Of a stretch of 64,000 nucleotides of DNA, positions 25,201-40,200 are shown piece after piece. Numbering within the stretch: the stretch's first letter is position 1; every line of letters begins with the position of its first letter. Made by a program: the position numbers and the translations under genes. The notes under the pieces are model-generated. The model saw nothing but the letters and a program-made list of their open reading frames with translations. It had not been told where the DNA came from and did no database searches. This stretch comes from Coccinella septempunctata (Eukaryota > Arthropoda > Insecta > Coleoptera > Coccinellidae), in NCBI RefSeq assembly GCF_907165205.1, contig NC_058189.1, positions 38,590,270-38,654,269 of the forward strand. The letters run 5' to 3'.

Positions 25201-28200
25201 GACATTAGGTCCTTTCGTTTGCATAAAAAGTGTAGCATTTTTCTACACTCTATTTTAGTATTCGTTTGCTACTGAATTTACACTAGTGTAGAGGAGGTGT
25301 AGTTTATCTACACCACCTTTCGACTAGGCGTAGATAAACAACACCTCCTCTACACTGGTGTAAATCAAATCAAGTGTAGAAAAGTGCTACACTTTTTATG
25401 CAAACGAAAGGACCTATTATTGAGCTCCCGCTTGACAAAATAACGATACTCATTGTATTTATCATTTTCTATCATCACGTATTACATGAAATCTCAGTTT
25501 TCATTTACCTTCCTGCCATCGCAAGTCATCAATATTCTGTCGGTTGGCACCAATGGTACGTTATCCTTCATCCATTCTACACTTGGGATTGGATTACCAG
25601 TGAATCCTGCTTCGAGAACAAGCGGCAGATCTTCATCGGTTAAGACATCTCTTAATGCGTGTAAAAACATGGGTCTTTCTTCGGGTTCTCCACTCCTCGT
25701 GGCCGGTTTGACTGTCAGAACTGCAGAAGTCTCAGCCTCTCCAGCTTCGTTGATTGCAATCGCCCTATACGTCAGGGCGTCTCTCGCTTGATCGGCCGCA
25801 TCAAGAAGCAAAATGCTCACGCCTTCGGGATGATCGGTGATTTTTATATGCTTGGTATCAGAGACCACTTCAGCGCCATTTCTAAACCTGAAAATGATGA
25901 TGATGATATCTAAAAACCTTGTTTTTTCAAGGTCTGACGTATCACGCTAAGTACATAATAGAGTTATGTAATTGAGAACAAAAACAAGGCTTGAACAGGT
26001 ATATTTACTCTACAGGTTCTAATTTTTCAATCTAGTTATTCATAAGTTTCAGTGTCCAAACCAATACACTGATCTATGTTGAGGAAATTACAGAAAGTAG
26101 ACGCGAATAATTGAAATCTGTAGTATGATAAACTTGCCTTTTTCCAACCATAATGAATCATACTATAAAAAAAAATTTGAATTTTTTCTCGACTGTGCCA
26201 GAAGAAGCGTGAACGTGAGCGTCATTTAATGAATATATTAATTATACATATAGGGTGTTCAAGAATCAATGGATAATCCTCAAACACCTCATGAAAGAGC
26301 TATTGCAAAAATTTATTTTCATCAAAAATGTCTTTTTTCAAAATATTGATTTTTTTATACCATTCAGAGTACCATCAAATTCTTAGTTTGTTTTTGGTGA
26401 AATGATCTTTGTGGAGTATGCTATTGAATATGGGGAAACGGGAAACTACATTATTGGAAAATCGTCGAATGATATCAGTTATTTTGTTTTCAAACGTGTT
26501 TCAATAGGGGATTACTGGTAATACTGGTCTTTGACTCGTACAAATATTTTAACAACAAAACAATAAAAGTGTTTCTTCTTACATCAAAAATCTATCGTTA
26601 AAATATTTGTACGAGTCAACGACTCACCCTGTATAAATGCTTCAATTTTTCGTTGTATAATGTATGTGTGTTTCAATAAATGAATAAATAAAATTATCAG
26701 AAAAACCAATCGAAAATCGAAATTTCATGATAAAATTTGATGCATAGCATTTTGGAATAGAAATAGGATATGAAAGCCCTCATTGCAGTTTGTCTAGAAA
26801 ACGTGAGAAAACTTCATGAAACGTTGTTCCCTTTCTTGCCGTTCTGTCTCTAGCATCCGAATTCATTGTTGAATTTAGTTTTTGTATTAAGAATTTAATG
26901 AGTGGTTCTGCTTCTTCTGAAGCAAAATTAATATGGAAGTCTCCAGTTGGGATGATCGGCTTCCCTCCATGATGATTCATCATCAGATCCAATGTATTTT
27001 TATTACTATATTATTTCTATTACAACCTATTGACACACAGTCAGGCAATTCCAATAGGAGCAAGAAATTTTCTATCCAATTAGAACTTTGAAAAATAATA
27101 CATTTCAAATTCAACTTTCTATTGCTGAATAGTTTTCTATTATAAACTCAATTTGGGATCCTATCCACTACAGCAACTAAAAATCTAAACTTGTTTCTGT
27201 AATCTGTGGCATAGGCTAAAGCAGACCAAAATTCTGATGATGTAACTTATATCGTAACTCCTATGAATGTAACAATAAGACAAACCCCTTCGCTTGCTTC
27301 AAATGCCTCAGAAATTGCCGAAATATGTTCTTTCATTCATTCATTTATTGCTGCATCCCGTAACCGAGAATATATCTACAAAAAGACTCAAAAACAAAAC
27401 TATCGGTGCGATAAAACCTATAATTTCTTAGGGCTACTTGCGACAAAGTGCCCTCCTATGACTGAAGAGACCCAACCGGGACGTACAGATCCTTCCACAC
27501 TCCGGGCATGCATAGTCACCAACCAGATCTGGCCGCCGCTGTATCCTTCTCGAGTCTCCATTATAACTGTGGACCAAAGACCTCCACTTCCACTGTGATC
27601 AGTCTAACGCTGGTTGTTCCCAGTTATGAGTGGCATTAACTGATTTCAGGGATTGATGTAGTGTATCCTTAATCCGCTTATACTGGCCTCCTGGTTTCCG
27701 GGCTCCCTCTATCAATTCGCCATACAGAGCTATTTTGGGGAGTCTTGTGTCTTGCATCTTCAGAATGTGGCCGCTCCAGCTGAGATGACTTCCGCATTTA
27801 AAACTTTGTGGAACCATCTGATATCCATTATTTGTCTTAGTTAGTTAGTTGTTGCGTTTGTTCAAGCTGTTTAATGTGTAGCCTGTAGGGCGTCCAGCTT
27901 TCGCTTCCGTAAAGAACCACTGCTTTGTAAACATCTGTCTTGGTCTTCTGATTGAGGTCGTGATTTTGATACACTCTGTCCTTTAGTTTCTAGAATGCCG
28001 AATTGATGCGGTTGTGTATTTCCGTGTTCAGGTTAGCCCTAGTATTTATGATGCTTCCCAAGAAGTATGTGCAGCCTATTGGCCTGCTACTAAATATATC
28101 ATCAGTTAGTTCTGTAGTAACTATTATCACCTTCATTCAGTATGAGTGCTGTACACACCAGAGGTTGCTCCAATCATTGGATCTGATGATGAAAAACCGA

Positions 28201-31200
28201 TAATCTTAACTGGGGATTCCTATGTTTATTATGTTTCAAAAGAAGCGAAGCTACTAATTTAATTCTCAAAACGATTGAATGCAATGAACTCTTCTTCAGT
28301 TATCACAAACCTATCGTATTTTTTTGGAAAATCATGATATAGAAAATTGTTTAAATATATTTATCTCAAACAATGAATGGAGTTATAATTTTATTCGATC
28401 AAAATATTTAGTTTCCTCCCGCAGTGTACTATAGGCGCACTATTTTTTTTCTTTCATGAAAGTCTTTCAGTCTTTGTAAATTCGACTTTGCCATTCTAAC
28501 TATTCATGAAAATTCAACGCTTATGTAACTTAAAAATGAATTCGTAGGGAACAGCTGACTAAGATGCCACGTTTTTTACAAAGAGCAATGATGCCTGGCC
28601 AATACTTCGATAACTATCGCCGCTTTCTGTAGGTTCTGTCCGAAGCCGAAGTGTACTTATGAGTAAAACCACTAGCGCTTCCGTCGCTACTTTGCTGTGA
28701 CCCCCCCCCCCTACTTTGTCGTTTCATTCAGCCGTAATACAGATTTGAACAGATTTTACTCCCAACGTTGTAGCGCGCTCGAAGAAGTATTCACTTCAAA
28801 AACAGCCAAGCTGATGTATTCACGCCATTTGCATGAAACTTCTTTCATTTAAATATTGAAAAAAGCGACAGCTTTCAAAATTTTCCGGACATCACATTTT
28901 CTGTAAAATGGCGTTACTACTCACCGACATATTGCACTCTCAATTAAACACCTACTCACCATGATATTTTCGGCTCTGGGTAACCATCGGCCTTCACTTC
29001 AAATTTCACAGGAAAACCTTCGACCACTGTTTGGGGCTGTAGTCTCTTCGAGAATTCCGGTTTCACAGGTCTTCGTTCGACCGTCACCTTTCCTTCAACT
29101 GCAGATTCGCCAAGTCTGTTGGAAACTAGGACTTGATAGGTTCCCGCATTTTCCGGCTTGGCACATTCGATTACCAAAACTGTTCTTCCGTCGGGATGCT
29201 TCTCAATGAGGACATCTGCAGATGCTCTGATGGGTAAACCGTCCTTCATCCATTTGATCTCGGGTGGTGGATAGGCTATAACCTGTGCTTCCAGACGTAA
29301 GGTTTCACCTGTAGCTAGGTCGGTATCTTTGAATACCTTCTTGAATTTGGGTCTCTTAGGGTTTGCTGAAATTTGTAAAGATGATTTATACTTGATTCAT
29401 ATTATGATAAGAAAGTTATAATAGGTCCTTTTGTTTGCAGAAAAAGTGTAACGCTTTTCTACACTCGATTTTAATATTCGTTTGCTGATTGAATTCACAC
29501 CAGTGTAGAGGAGGTGTAGTTTATCTACATCTCCATTTGACTATGTATAGATAAACTACACTTCCTCTATGTTGAAATAAATCAAATCGAGTGGTCGAAA
29601 TACTCACGTTGAACAGCCACTGCACATAAGCAAGATGTGTCTCCGTTCTGATTTTTAATCACCAACTTATAAGCTCCACTATCCTCAGGAGTAACATTGT
29701 CGATGGTCAGTTTTGCAGTGCCATCCGGAAGAAGGACAGTTTTAATTCGTTCATCAGTGATTGGTTCGCCATTTTTATACCATATAGCCTAAAAGAAGCG
29801 AAATCATTCATGAGTCTGATTATGTATTAATCGTTCCATATAGGAAAAAATTAACAGTTAACATAGAAAAGACTAAATTCATGACATTTACAAGCCTCAG
29901 AACTGGATAACAATCATACGATATTTTATCAATTAGAGAAAGTGATAAATTATTCCAGATAAGAATTGCAGAAAATTTTAAATATTTAGGAATAATAGTA
30001 GACTCTCAATTGAGATGGAATGAACAGGCCCAGCTAATAGCGAAAAACTCTCAAGCATATATTCAGGAACTTGAGAGAGATATGTAAAGAAGATGAACTG
30101 CGGAAAATATATTATGCTCAGTCGAACCACACCTGAATTATGGAATACTAGCCTGGGGAGGACTAGCGAACTCACACTTTAAAGAAATACAAGTTGCTCA
30201 AAAATGGGTAATTAAAATCATGTATCGAAAATTAATTTTCGATATGATATTTCTCATGAAATAGTCATTGCCAAATTTCATGGAAAGGGGTGCACCAAAC
30301 ATAAGTTTTGAATAGGAAAAAGGGATCGAGTGACACCTCATTTCAAAGATCTTTGAATTTACTCTTCTATTCTAGATATAATATTCTCTGTTCAGTACTT
30401 TGGAAAGAAAAAACATATTTTCTCCTGATCGACCAGTTTTATTCGAGTTGTTTTAGTGCGAAAGAATTAAAGAGGCATTGGTACTACACTCTCTGAAAAT
30501 GAGCAATTTCACCTAGATATTCGATATTAGCAATCAATGAAAATGAAATTTACCGAAAAAGAGTAAGAGGAAAATTTTTCTTCATTTAATGTTGGTAAGA
30601 GGCAGAAATCACAATGTAAAAATATGAACCAAAGTGTATTAAATGTGTTCAACACCAGATGCTCCTCAAAATGTACCTGAAATTTTCGAATCGGGTTTTC
30701 ATTTTCGCATCGGGTTTTCATTTTCGCATGGAACCGAATGAAGTTCAATTTGATTGGTATGATTTTCTTGAATTTTTGTACTTACTTGCCGAATTACTCA
30801 CTTAAAAAACTCGATCGAGTAGGACTTTTCTGCAAATGAAATTCGAAGACCTTTGAAATAAGTTGTTACTCGTCCCCTGTTCCCTTTCAAATTCTTGGGG
30901 CTGAGTACCGCAAGATGCGAACTATAATGGATGTATTTTATTATCTTGGGGTATATGGGGTGTCAACTTTTCATTGGGGCACACATAGGGAGCGACAATT
31001 GGATGTAGTGGTTCGTGATTCGAAGATGCACAGGAGAACTGTAGAAGTGAATTCTGATTTCGATAAATCACAGTATCTTCATTCTATATAGTTGAAAATA
31101 ATTCTGGAGGAATTAGTATACAGGGTTAGAACTATTTCGAGGCGGACTACAGGAATATCGGAAAACGTTAAAGGGTGGCTTAAATTACAAAAAAGTAGAA

Positions 31201-34200
31201 CACCAGTATAATCGCTATATAGGATTGTGACAACAAGCCGAATTTCGTGTAGTTATTTCCAAAAACAAATGAGTTATGAAGAAAAAAGAAAATCTTAATT
31301 TTCAGTTTTTTCGAGATACTCAGGAACCATCAGAGATATTTTGGAACTGTTTACATCAGCACACTCATCCTTAAATAACGCAAAATTTTTGTAATTCAAG
31401 CTACCCTGTATTTCTAACGGCTTTCGATATCCCTGTAGTCCACCTCTGAATAGTTCTAAACCTGTAGAGTACCCACAATGAATTATTTTATTTTATTATT
31501 CACTAATAATAAACAAATAACTCGAGCTAAATAGATGATATACAATTATAAATAAGCAGAAGCAAAACTCAGAACATTTTTTCCAATGTATGTGAATACT
31601 CACCGTTGGTTTTGGACTACCAGATACTTTAGCTTTCAACTCGAGATTTTGTCCTTCGCTAATTTCATGAGTACGATCTAATTTGATGTGGAAGTTTGGA
31701 GGCGTTTGTATCATTGCGATTTTGGCTATACTTTCCACTTCTCCAACGCAGTTCACTGCCATTGCTTTATACTAAAATGAAAACACAATTATTGGTATTA
31801 TAGTTTATGTCCATAGTACGTGAAATTATACGTGGGTGTTGAAAAATTACAAAAGGTGATACATACAACATACATTCGATAAAAAAAATATGTTCAAAAC
31901 AATATAACTAAGAAAATTTGGTTTTTAATCAATTGTTCGAATATGTGATTCTTTTAGTATGATTAATACTATATTATTCATCGAGCAAATGGATAATAGA
32001 CATATGTGTGAGTAGAATACTATACAGGGTGGGCTAAATTCGATGGGATTGATAGGCACCTCTGTAAGCGTAAGAGCTTGGCACGTTTACGACCTCGATT
32101 TTCAAAATATTATTGATGGCCAAAACCGCATCCCTCTTTGTTTTTTTGATTCCAAGTTATAAGTGAAAACTCATTTTTTCTACTAGGTTTTCGAAACTAT
32201 TACTTTCCACACGCATCGACGTTTGGAAAGAAGTACTTTTCCGCACGCTAATGTTAAAGAGTCGCATCAGTCATAAAATTTAGGCATGTCTCTCTGCACC
32301 AATCATAAAATTTAAATGTTTCTCTATGCGGCTGTTTATTTGAATTAAAGTTTCAATGACATGTAGGCGTTAATTTTCTACTCCCTAGTAGGAACATAAA
32401 ATTTTTTCATGTCTATGCTACGAACGACTGGAATTGCTATAATGTCGGTATCAAGACGAAAACTCTCCCTGAAAGTGTTTCATTTACGCTAGTAGGAAAA
32501 ATATCGTTCTGAACTCATGTGAAAAGTGACTTTTCCGTATCGATAGCTTGACTGCGTCTCCTGCGGAAAAGAATGACTTACCACACTTGCGGAGAAAATA
32601 ACTATTTCGGTTCTTTGAATTTCTATTTTGTTTCAGTGATATCAAAAACAAATGTAGCATTCTTGAGACACTTTTCTATGTAGTATGCAGTTGCGTAGTC
32701 AAAGATTTTTTTCAGTACGCCACTTCATTGAAATAGTAATAACATTTTTTGGAATATAATCCCTATGTTTTTTTTTTCATACTCCAGTAAATTTTTTTTC
32801 TGATGCAGAATATATAATATGCTCAATGTCTGTAATTTTTCTTCCAATGAAAAAACCTTATGATTCTATGTTGTATCAGGTTATGAGAGACTTTTTCATT
32901 CCAGATATCCAAAATGATGAGAATTTTTCAATACGGAATGCATCACTTTCAAGAAATTTCATAAACCTGAATTTGAATGAATATGTTCCGAAACCGTTAC
33001 AACTAGTATATAATCTGTATATACTATACAGTACTAGAATAAAGTTCTATACATATTATCATATTATCAATGGAAATGACCTGCCAACTTGACTAAACTA
33101 GTTTTTGAGTTTTTTTATTGAAAGAATAATTAGAGACACAACGTATATTATATATTATGAATCAGAAAAGAATGGGACTGGAATATGTGAAAAAAATTGG
33201 TCTCCTATTTAAAAAATGACAGTTGCTTCTATATCTGTGAAATGACTAGATACAAAAATGACAAAGTGTTTCTTTTCATTTGATGTTTTCAAAGAAAATC
33301 AAAATACCCATCTAATAATGTATGTTCCTATACGAAAACCTTATTATCCCGGAAATAAAGTCAAATCTCTATGAAAGAGAGGGTTTTCAGAATGCCTTGT
33401 TAATTTTATCAACATGAATGAGATGAACAGCTTTAGTGGAGTTTTCAATGCCAATTTTTTGGTGTTTCTTATCAAGTGACAAAACGAATAATTTTGGTTA
33501 ACCTTGTATATCACAAACCAAGTTTTTTCTACACAAAACTCATCTTCCGGATATCAGTGACCTATTCTCAAGGATTCAGCTTGTGTAAATGTGAAATATC
33601 TAATTTTTGTACAATTGTTTCTGAACTGTCATCAATCAAACTTCGATTGCGACCTCAAATTATGATGATAACAATAAATTAGTATCAACCGTTCGCTAAA
33701 TTTTAGCACTCGCTCAAATAATAATTAAATTATACATAGTTGATGCTCGATTTTATTTCACGGGCCATAATATTCTCTACATAAATGAATTTTAAATAGG
33801 AATATGTTTAGAAATCATCAACAGCAAACAAAAATACTCACGAATCCAACGTCATCTTTGTTGTAGTTCTTTATGTGGAGACAACTGGTAACTTGCATTT
33901 CGGTATGTGTTTCTACCTTATGATTTTCATCCTCAATCAAAGGCTTAGCATTGAAAAACCACTTTATTTCTGGCTTTGGCAAGCCATCAGCACGCACCAT
34001 CAGATCAGCTTCTCCTCCATCTTCCACATTATCTTCTAGCAATCCAGTGATGAATTTCGGTTTTTCAGCTGTATAAAATTCGCGTTAAAATCCAGCATGT
34101 AGAAATGTTGAAAACATCTAGGGTTATCACGAAAATATGTACTACTGGTTTTATATGTATCAGATTATGAAGTTTAGGCAGGTTATTCGAGAAAAAAATG

Positions 34201-37200
34201 AGGAACTACTATGGAGGGTATAATGCTTTTCGATATAAAAGGAGTTTTTGTGAATATATTGCGTCGTTCTCGATATAAAGTATGATGGAAAGTGAATGAT
34301 TTTATTTTTTTCCTACTCATGTAGGCAGAAGATAACTGATGTTGAAATAAGATGTCTCGGCGTAAAGTGGGAACCGAAATTATTTCAGAGAAATAACATC
34401 CGCTGAGATAAATATCACCCAGTCTTACGATTTGAATCCATTCAGTCACGCACTTTTATTCAGAGTACCAATGAAAAGAAGATGACCATGGTTTATGTTA
34501 TCTGATCTCATGGGTGTCATGCAGGAGAATTTTTCTTAATTTCTTTTAGAGATAAACAATCTCTACTTCTTTAAATAAAATTCCATCAACTGAAATATCC
34601 TAATCATATCTCGAGAACGATGCAACATAGAAGGTGTTATAAAACTTTCTCGGATCCAAAGTAGAAAACCGAAATTTCGTGGTATCTCCTTCAGAGATGT
34701 AGGTATTATTCGAAGCACGAGAAGCCAAAATAAGTTTGCAAATAGCTAATTCAAACTACAACGGCGGATTATTTATCAGGTGAAAGTGCACATAAGAGAC
34801 TTGAAATTAAAATAAGATGCGATCATTGAAATATACCGAGATACATAATGAGTGTACCAAGTCTAGTGAAAATATTTAAATTTTCAGGTGAAAATTGGTA
34901 TATATTTCCTAGGCAGCGATGAGAACGTTCCTGAATTGAGCGGTAAGGAGTGTTAGTCTACACTAGTCACATTATTCTACTGACGCCAAGGTGAAAGTAA
35001 TCCAAAATTGGTGGGATATGGTATGAATTCACTAATCCCCCAGCCATAATATCTTGGACGAGAATAATCTGGAGACAGAGGAGACCATGACAACAATTCA
35101 TTTCGATTTTGATATCCAAGATAACTTCTCGCTCTGGATAATCTGAACATAATAGGTTTTAATTCTTATGCTCCTAGATGGATGAAGAGTCTCATTCTTG
35201 TTTTTAGGAGCATTCCCTCGTCCAAAGAAGGGCAAATCTGGGTGTTCCCACAAACTGTGAGCTACAGAAGCAATATTCGAAGGGCACAAGTGTGATTCAA
35301 CACATAACTGACTTGTCCCAAGAGCTTGAATTTTCGCACCAATTACAAGGTAACCGAGAAGGTGCTTCACGACGTGCGAAAAAACTTTCAGCTCAATACG
35401 AATTGTTTCATTAAAGAGTTCACCTTTTTTGTAATGAATTTAAACAATTTCGATGCGCTGTTGCTTCGTATATCGTTTCATTTTCATTCTCGACATAGTG
35501 ATCATCTGTCCAAAAATGACAGCACTCGATATAACAAATGTCAGAATCACGGAGTATTCCAAATGAAACCCTTAATTGAAAACTACAATGTATCTATGTG
35601 TGCTGCAGAGCTGATTGACGATTTTGCAAGTGTGATTGCTCGCATCTGTTGAATTTCAAGATCTATCTAAACGACATACATTATTACACGTGAAGTGTAA
35701 TTGTAGGTATGACCTCTCCGTGTCTTTCTTTTTTCTCAGGTTGAATTCCTGTATCCATACCGCTATTCAGGCAAATTGCTGAAAGAACTAATCCTCTGGC
35801 TCGAAGACTGAAGGCTAAATGGTGTGAACTGTAAACCATCATTAAAAAACCGCTTTTTCCTTACCAGAAAATAATATGGCAAGGAACAATAAAGTCCATC
35901 GATATAGTTGAGTGAACCGGTGATTTCACTTCACTCAGTGCCATCATTCTTAACGGTTCTATGAAATGAATACTGAAAAGTGATCAAGGCAGTGTGCAAA
36001 TTCACCCATATCAATAATACCGATCCCGCATTCTATCGCAATTTGGAATCAAAAGCGAATAAAGCATTGCCATCAATAATTATTTTCTAAATAGACTTAC
36101 TCGACGGTTCAGTGTCTTCTGTAATGGAAAATTTTATATGGTTAGTGTGAAATATTTATGTCTGTTTGTTGTTTCAGGAGGTGTGATTTATATCCCACTG
36201 AATTTCAATTTGAATTTTAAGCAACTTATAAAAATTGTGAACGCAATTGTCGTACATAAGAGAAATAAAGTAAGTTTAAACATAGAATATACAAATACAG
36301 GGTGATTCACCATGAACGGTACGAAGAAGAAAATTCGCGAACTGTGTAGGTTTTTTGCCATTTTGAATTTTTTTCACTTCTACACCATATTTGAAAAGCG
36401 CACGAAAAAGCCAAGATGTGACCAGAAACCTTTATTTCAACACAATTTCAGATATAACTCATCATCACCAAAATATTGTTTACAAATGACAGCTTATTAA
36501 ATGATATAAAGTTGTAATGGCGTTTCCTTGGTTGTATCGAGCGCCATCTATTCTTTAAGGGGGAAAGTAGTGGTGGTCTTGAGCCGAAGACAAGGTTCCG
36601 TGTAATCTGAGCGACAACCAGTGAAAGTTAACATCAGAGTTCACAAATTTTATTCGTAGATTCGCAATGAGGAACACAAAAGGCACTGTTATAAAATCAG
36701 TTGAATGAAAATCGCAACGCAAAGGTGGTGAATTTACGGAGAGAGTTGAACGGAAAGAATAGGGGATCCGATCTCAAACGCGCCAAGGGTGATGCGGATT
36801 CGTTAGCCAGCCAGAACCAAGGTTCACATTTAACGGGCGGATGACGGAACTCAGCAGGGTAAGGGTTTGAACAAGACGACACATAAATAAGGCTGTGCAC
36901 CTCTGAGTGCTTTCTGCTCCCCCAGGGTTCTCACACGAGCAGAGAATCGTACTTACAGTAGGGGTAGAACACAAATTGTGGCAAAGGATGGGTAAAGGAA
37001 GAGGCTGAAGTACCCAGATAATAGTACGGAATGCTGTCTTATCTCTGTACTCTAGATGGCTCATCTATAGTTTCAACAATTGCCCTTACACCGGTGAACT
37101 CCAATTCAAAGGAACTCTCCCCTACTATGACGGTAACAAAAAAAAATGAAAAATGAATGATAGCAGAACTACAGAAAAAATTTAACGGTAAGGAACCCCG

Positions 37201-40200
37201 AGTACGAAATTATGCTTGAACCTACCTTGACAGAAACAGGCTCGCCACGAAATGGCACAAGCAGAATAATAATCGGAATCGCTACTTAACACCTGACTAA
37301 TCAAAATTTGAATTACTGTAAAATCGGACTGCAAAACTGTGACAGAACATTCGAAAAGAATAATCAAAACTAGAATGGAGTAATAGAATTTGAATCGCCA
37401 CTATGTAAATCCGGAATCACTACTAATTTACTACTCGAATACTCAGTACAGAATGAATTAACACTAGCTACCGTATGAATACTCAATACAAAATTAATCG
37501 ATTCTTTTTATACCCACCGGTGGGGTGTGGAAACGGAATGTGTCTCAGATGCTGAAAATCGGCATGAAAATGTCTTGACTCTGCTAATTAAAAATCAAAA
37601 CAGAAAACTTATTTTTAAAACGGCGGTGCTTTTTTGTGAAAAAAAATGAAACGTCATTACAATGTTTGTCCAGTTTATGGTGAATCACTCCGTATATATC
37701 AGTTGCACCATTGGGTATTGAACTCAATGGTAAAACGAAAACTCTGAAGCCTTCTCAGAGTCCAATAACTCTGAAAACAAATTCTCTTCCAAATAACGAA
37801 CTATTCACCTATTACCTGTGAATAATAATAATAAGGGAATAAAACACAACAAATAATCTTAGGAGGAAGTGGTCGACTTACTTATTGTCTTCAATCTAGC
37901 CTCACTCGTGGTCTCTCCTAGTTCGTTTTTGGCTGTTACCTTGTAGTATCCACCATCAGAAAGGAGTACTTTCTTGAAGATCAACTTGTACGTTTCATTG
38001 GCGACATCTTCGACGATCTCAACATGATCATCAGCCTCTATAATATGATCGTCCTTCGACCATGTTACCTCTGGAACTGGATTGGACTGTACGATAATCT
38101 TGAATTGTGTTGCTTCTCCAGGTACCACGGAAACGTCCTCTGGACCCTCGATTTCCGGGCGCAGGATTATTGTAAGTTCTGCGCTGCTTTCTGCCTCGGA
38201 CCATACGTTCTTGGCCTTGACTCTGTAATTTCCTTGGTTGAATCTCTCACCTGGAATATTCAGTTAGTTTAGCTAGTCACTAGACCATGTGTCATACGTT
38301 TTCTTCTAACTCTTATAGATCTCGAGATCCCCTCAGTAGACAACAAATTTTACCCACCCTGTATGAAATAAGTGTAAAACTATTGTAAAGAAAAAATGAA
38401 ACAGAGCAGATGGCAAATATTTTGAGCAGTCTCGTTGCCATAGTATTCAAATAGTTGAGCTTTTGGGAAGAACAAGCATAGTCCATAAAGTGAAAATACA
38501 GGATATACATGTATAACGAATTAAGTGTTCGGCACACCCAACAGGTGCTTTTACAGTATGAACCACAGTCTTATACAGGCTGGTCCAACGATAACTTAAC
38601 ACCTCGATTTTCCGACTGACAATGCTTCAAATTATCCATCGAAAATGAAATAACAGCGATAATGGTGAAAGAGGCAATGAGGTGTTAAGCAGTTATATTA
38701 TTAATTTTTTGTCCAAAAAAACTATTAACTTTTTGTCCAAAAAAGTAGAAGGACCAAGTTTTTGATTCATCTTAGTCTATCGTGAATTTTTAAGAATGTT
38801 ACAAGTGTGTCAAATCCATTTTGAATTCGGAGTAGAGTTAAAATGGTACATTCCGTAGGAGAAAGGGTGGAAAGGATAAAATCATTTTTTTAGATATAAC
38901 GACTGCGCGATCAACAGCAGCAAAGAACGATATCCTGAAAAAAATGTATCCGCTGCTTACGTTGTGCAACTGGTTGCCTAATTTGGCGGTACTGGTTCAG
39001 TCGGAAACAAAAGGGGGTGCATGAAAGTGACGAAGCGAGGGACGTGGCTGCCTTAGGTCATGTAGCAATAGATCCGACCTTCAGTAGTAGGAAATATTCC
39101 GATATATCTGGTGTTTCACGCACAACAATCATGAGAATCCTTAAACAACATAAATTCCATACGATTGGTTCAAGAACTGAATGAGGATGATTCCGAACGC
39201 CGACTTCAGTTATGTGAAGAGGTCAGTGAATTGATATCAATCAAAACTGCATGTGCGATATCTGTATTTTTGGACGAGTGTTCAATTTCTCTTAACAGCA
39301 TTGTAAACCGACATAACTATCGGTATTGATCAGATGTAGATCCAAGATTATTTCGAGAGGTGCATACTCAGCAAAAAATTAAATATTTGGGCAAGTATTC
39401 ATGGAAATATTGGACCTTTTTTATGCCCAGTAATCTCACTGTCAAATTTTTTCAGATCCATTGGAGAAAGCTATTTATCCAGCTCTCGTGCAAGTATTGG
39501 AGAATGCAGAAGATAATCAAACCACCTCATTTCGCTCAAAAGCTGCGTCGGTTCTTAGATGAAAATTTTCCTCACGCCTGCATTGGAAGAAGGGGACATA
39601 TTGGGTGACCACCCAGATCGCCTGATCTGGCTCTACGGGAATTTTTCCTATGAGGTCCATTTACGCTACCTAGCCTGAGTCCCTGATGATTTGCGAACAC
39701 CAGATATTACACCAGAAATGTTGAGTAATGTACGTGATCGTTTTAAGCAAAACATATATTAATAAGTATATGGAAGTGAATGGTGCCCATTTCCAGCATT
39801 CCATGAACTAATCCTAAAAGTAAGTACTCTTCCACAATTTTACCATTCATTTCGTTATCGATGTAAACTTTGAGGCAAAATTTCAGTATCAGATATTACT
39901 CGATAAGATCTTTAACATAAGGTATCGCAACAAGGGATTGTGCTCATCCCTGTAGGGATTGTGCTCATCCCTATGAGGAGGTTGAAGTTACGAGGATGTG
40001 AAGAGCGCAAAAGTTGTTCCCCCTCGAATCAGAAATTGACGTATACGAGCAATTTTCTACATTTTCAGTTTGAAGCCGGAAAATCGAGGTGTTAAGTTTT
40101 CGTTGGGCCACACTGTAGACATTTCACGAAAACTATAATGACGGAGATTGGTTGCACAAGAATTTCGCAAAATTTAAATGTTGCGCTTTTACTGAAAAAC

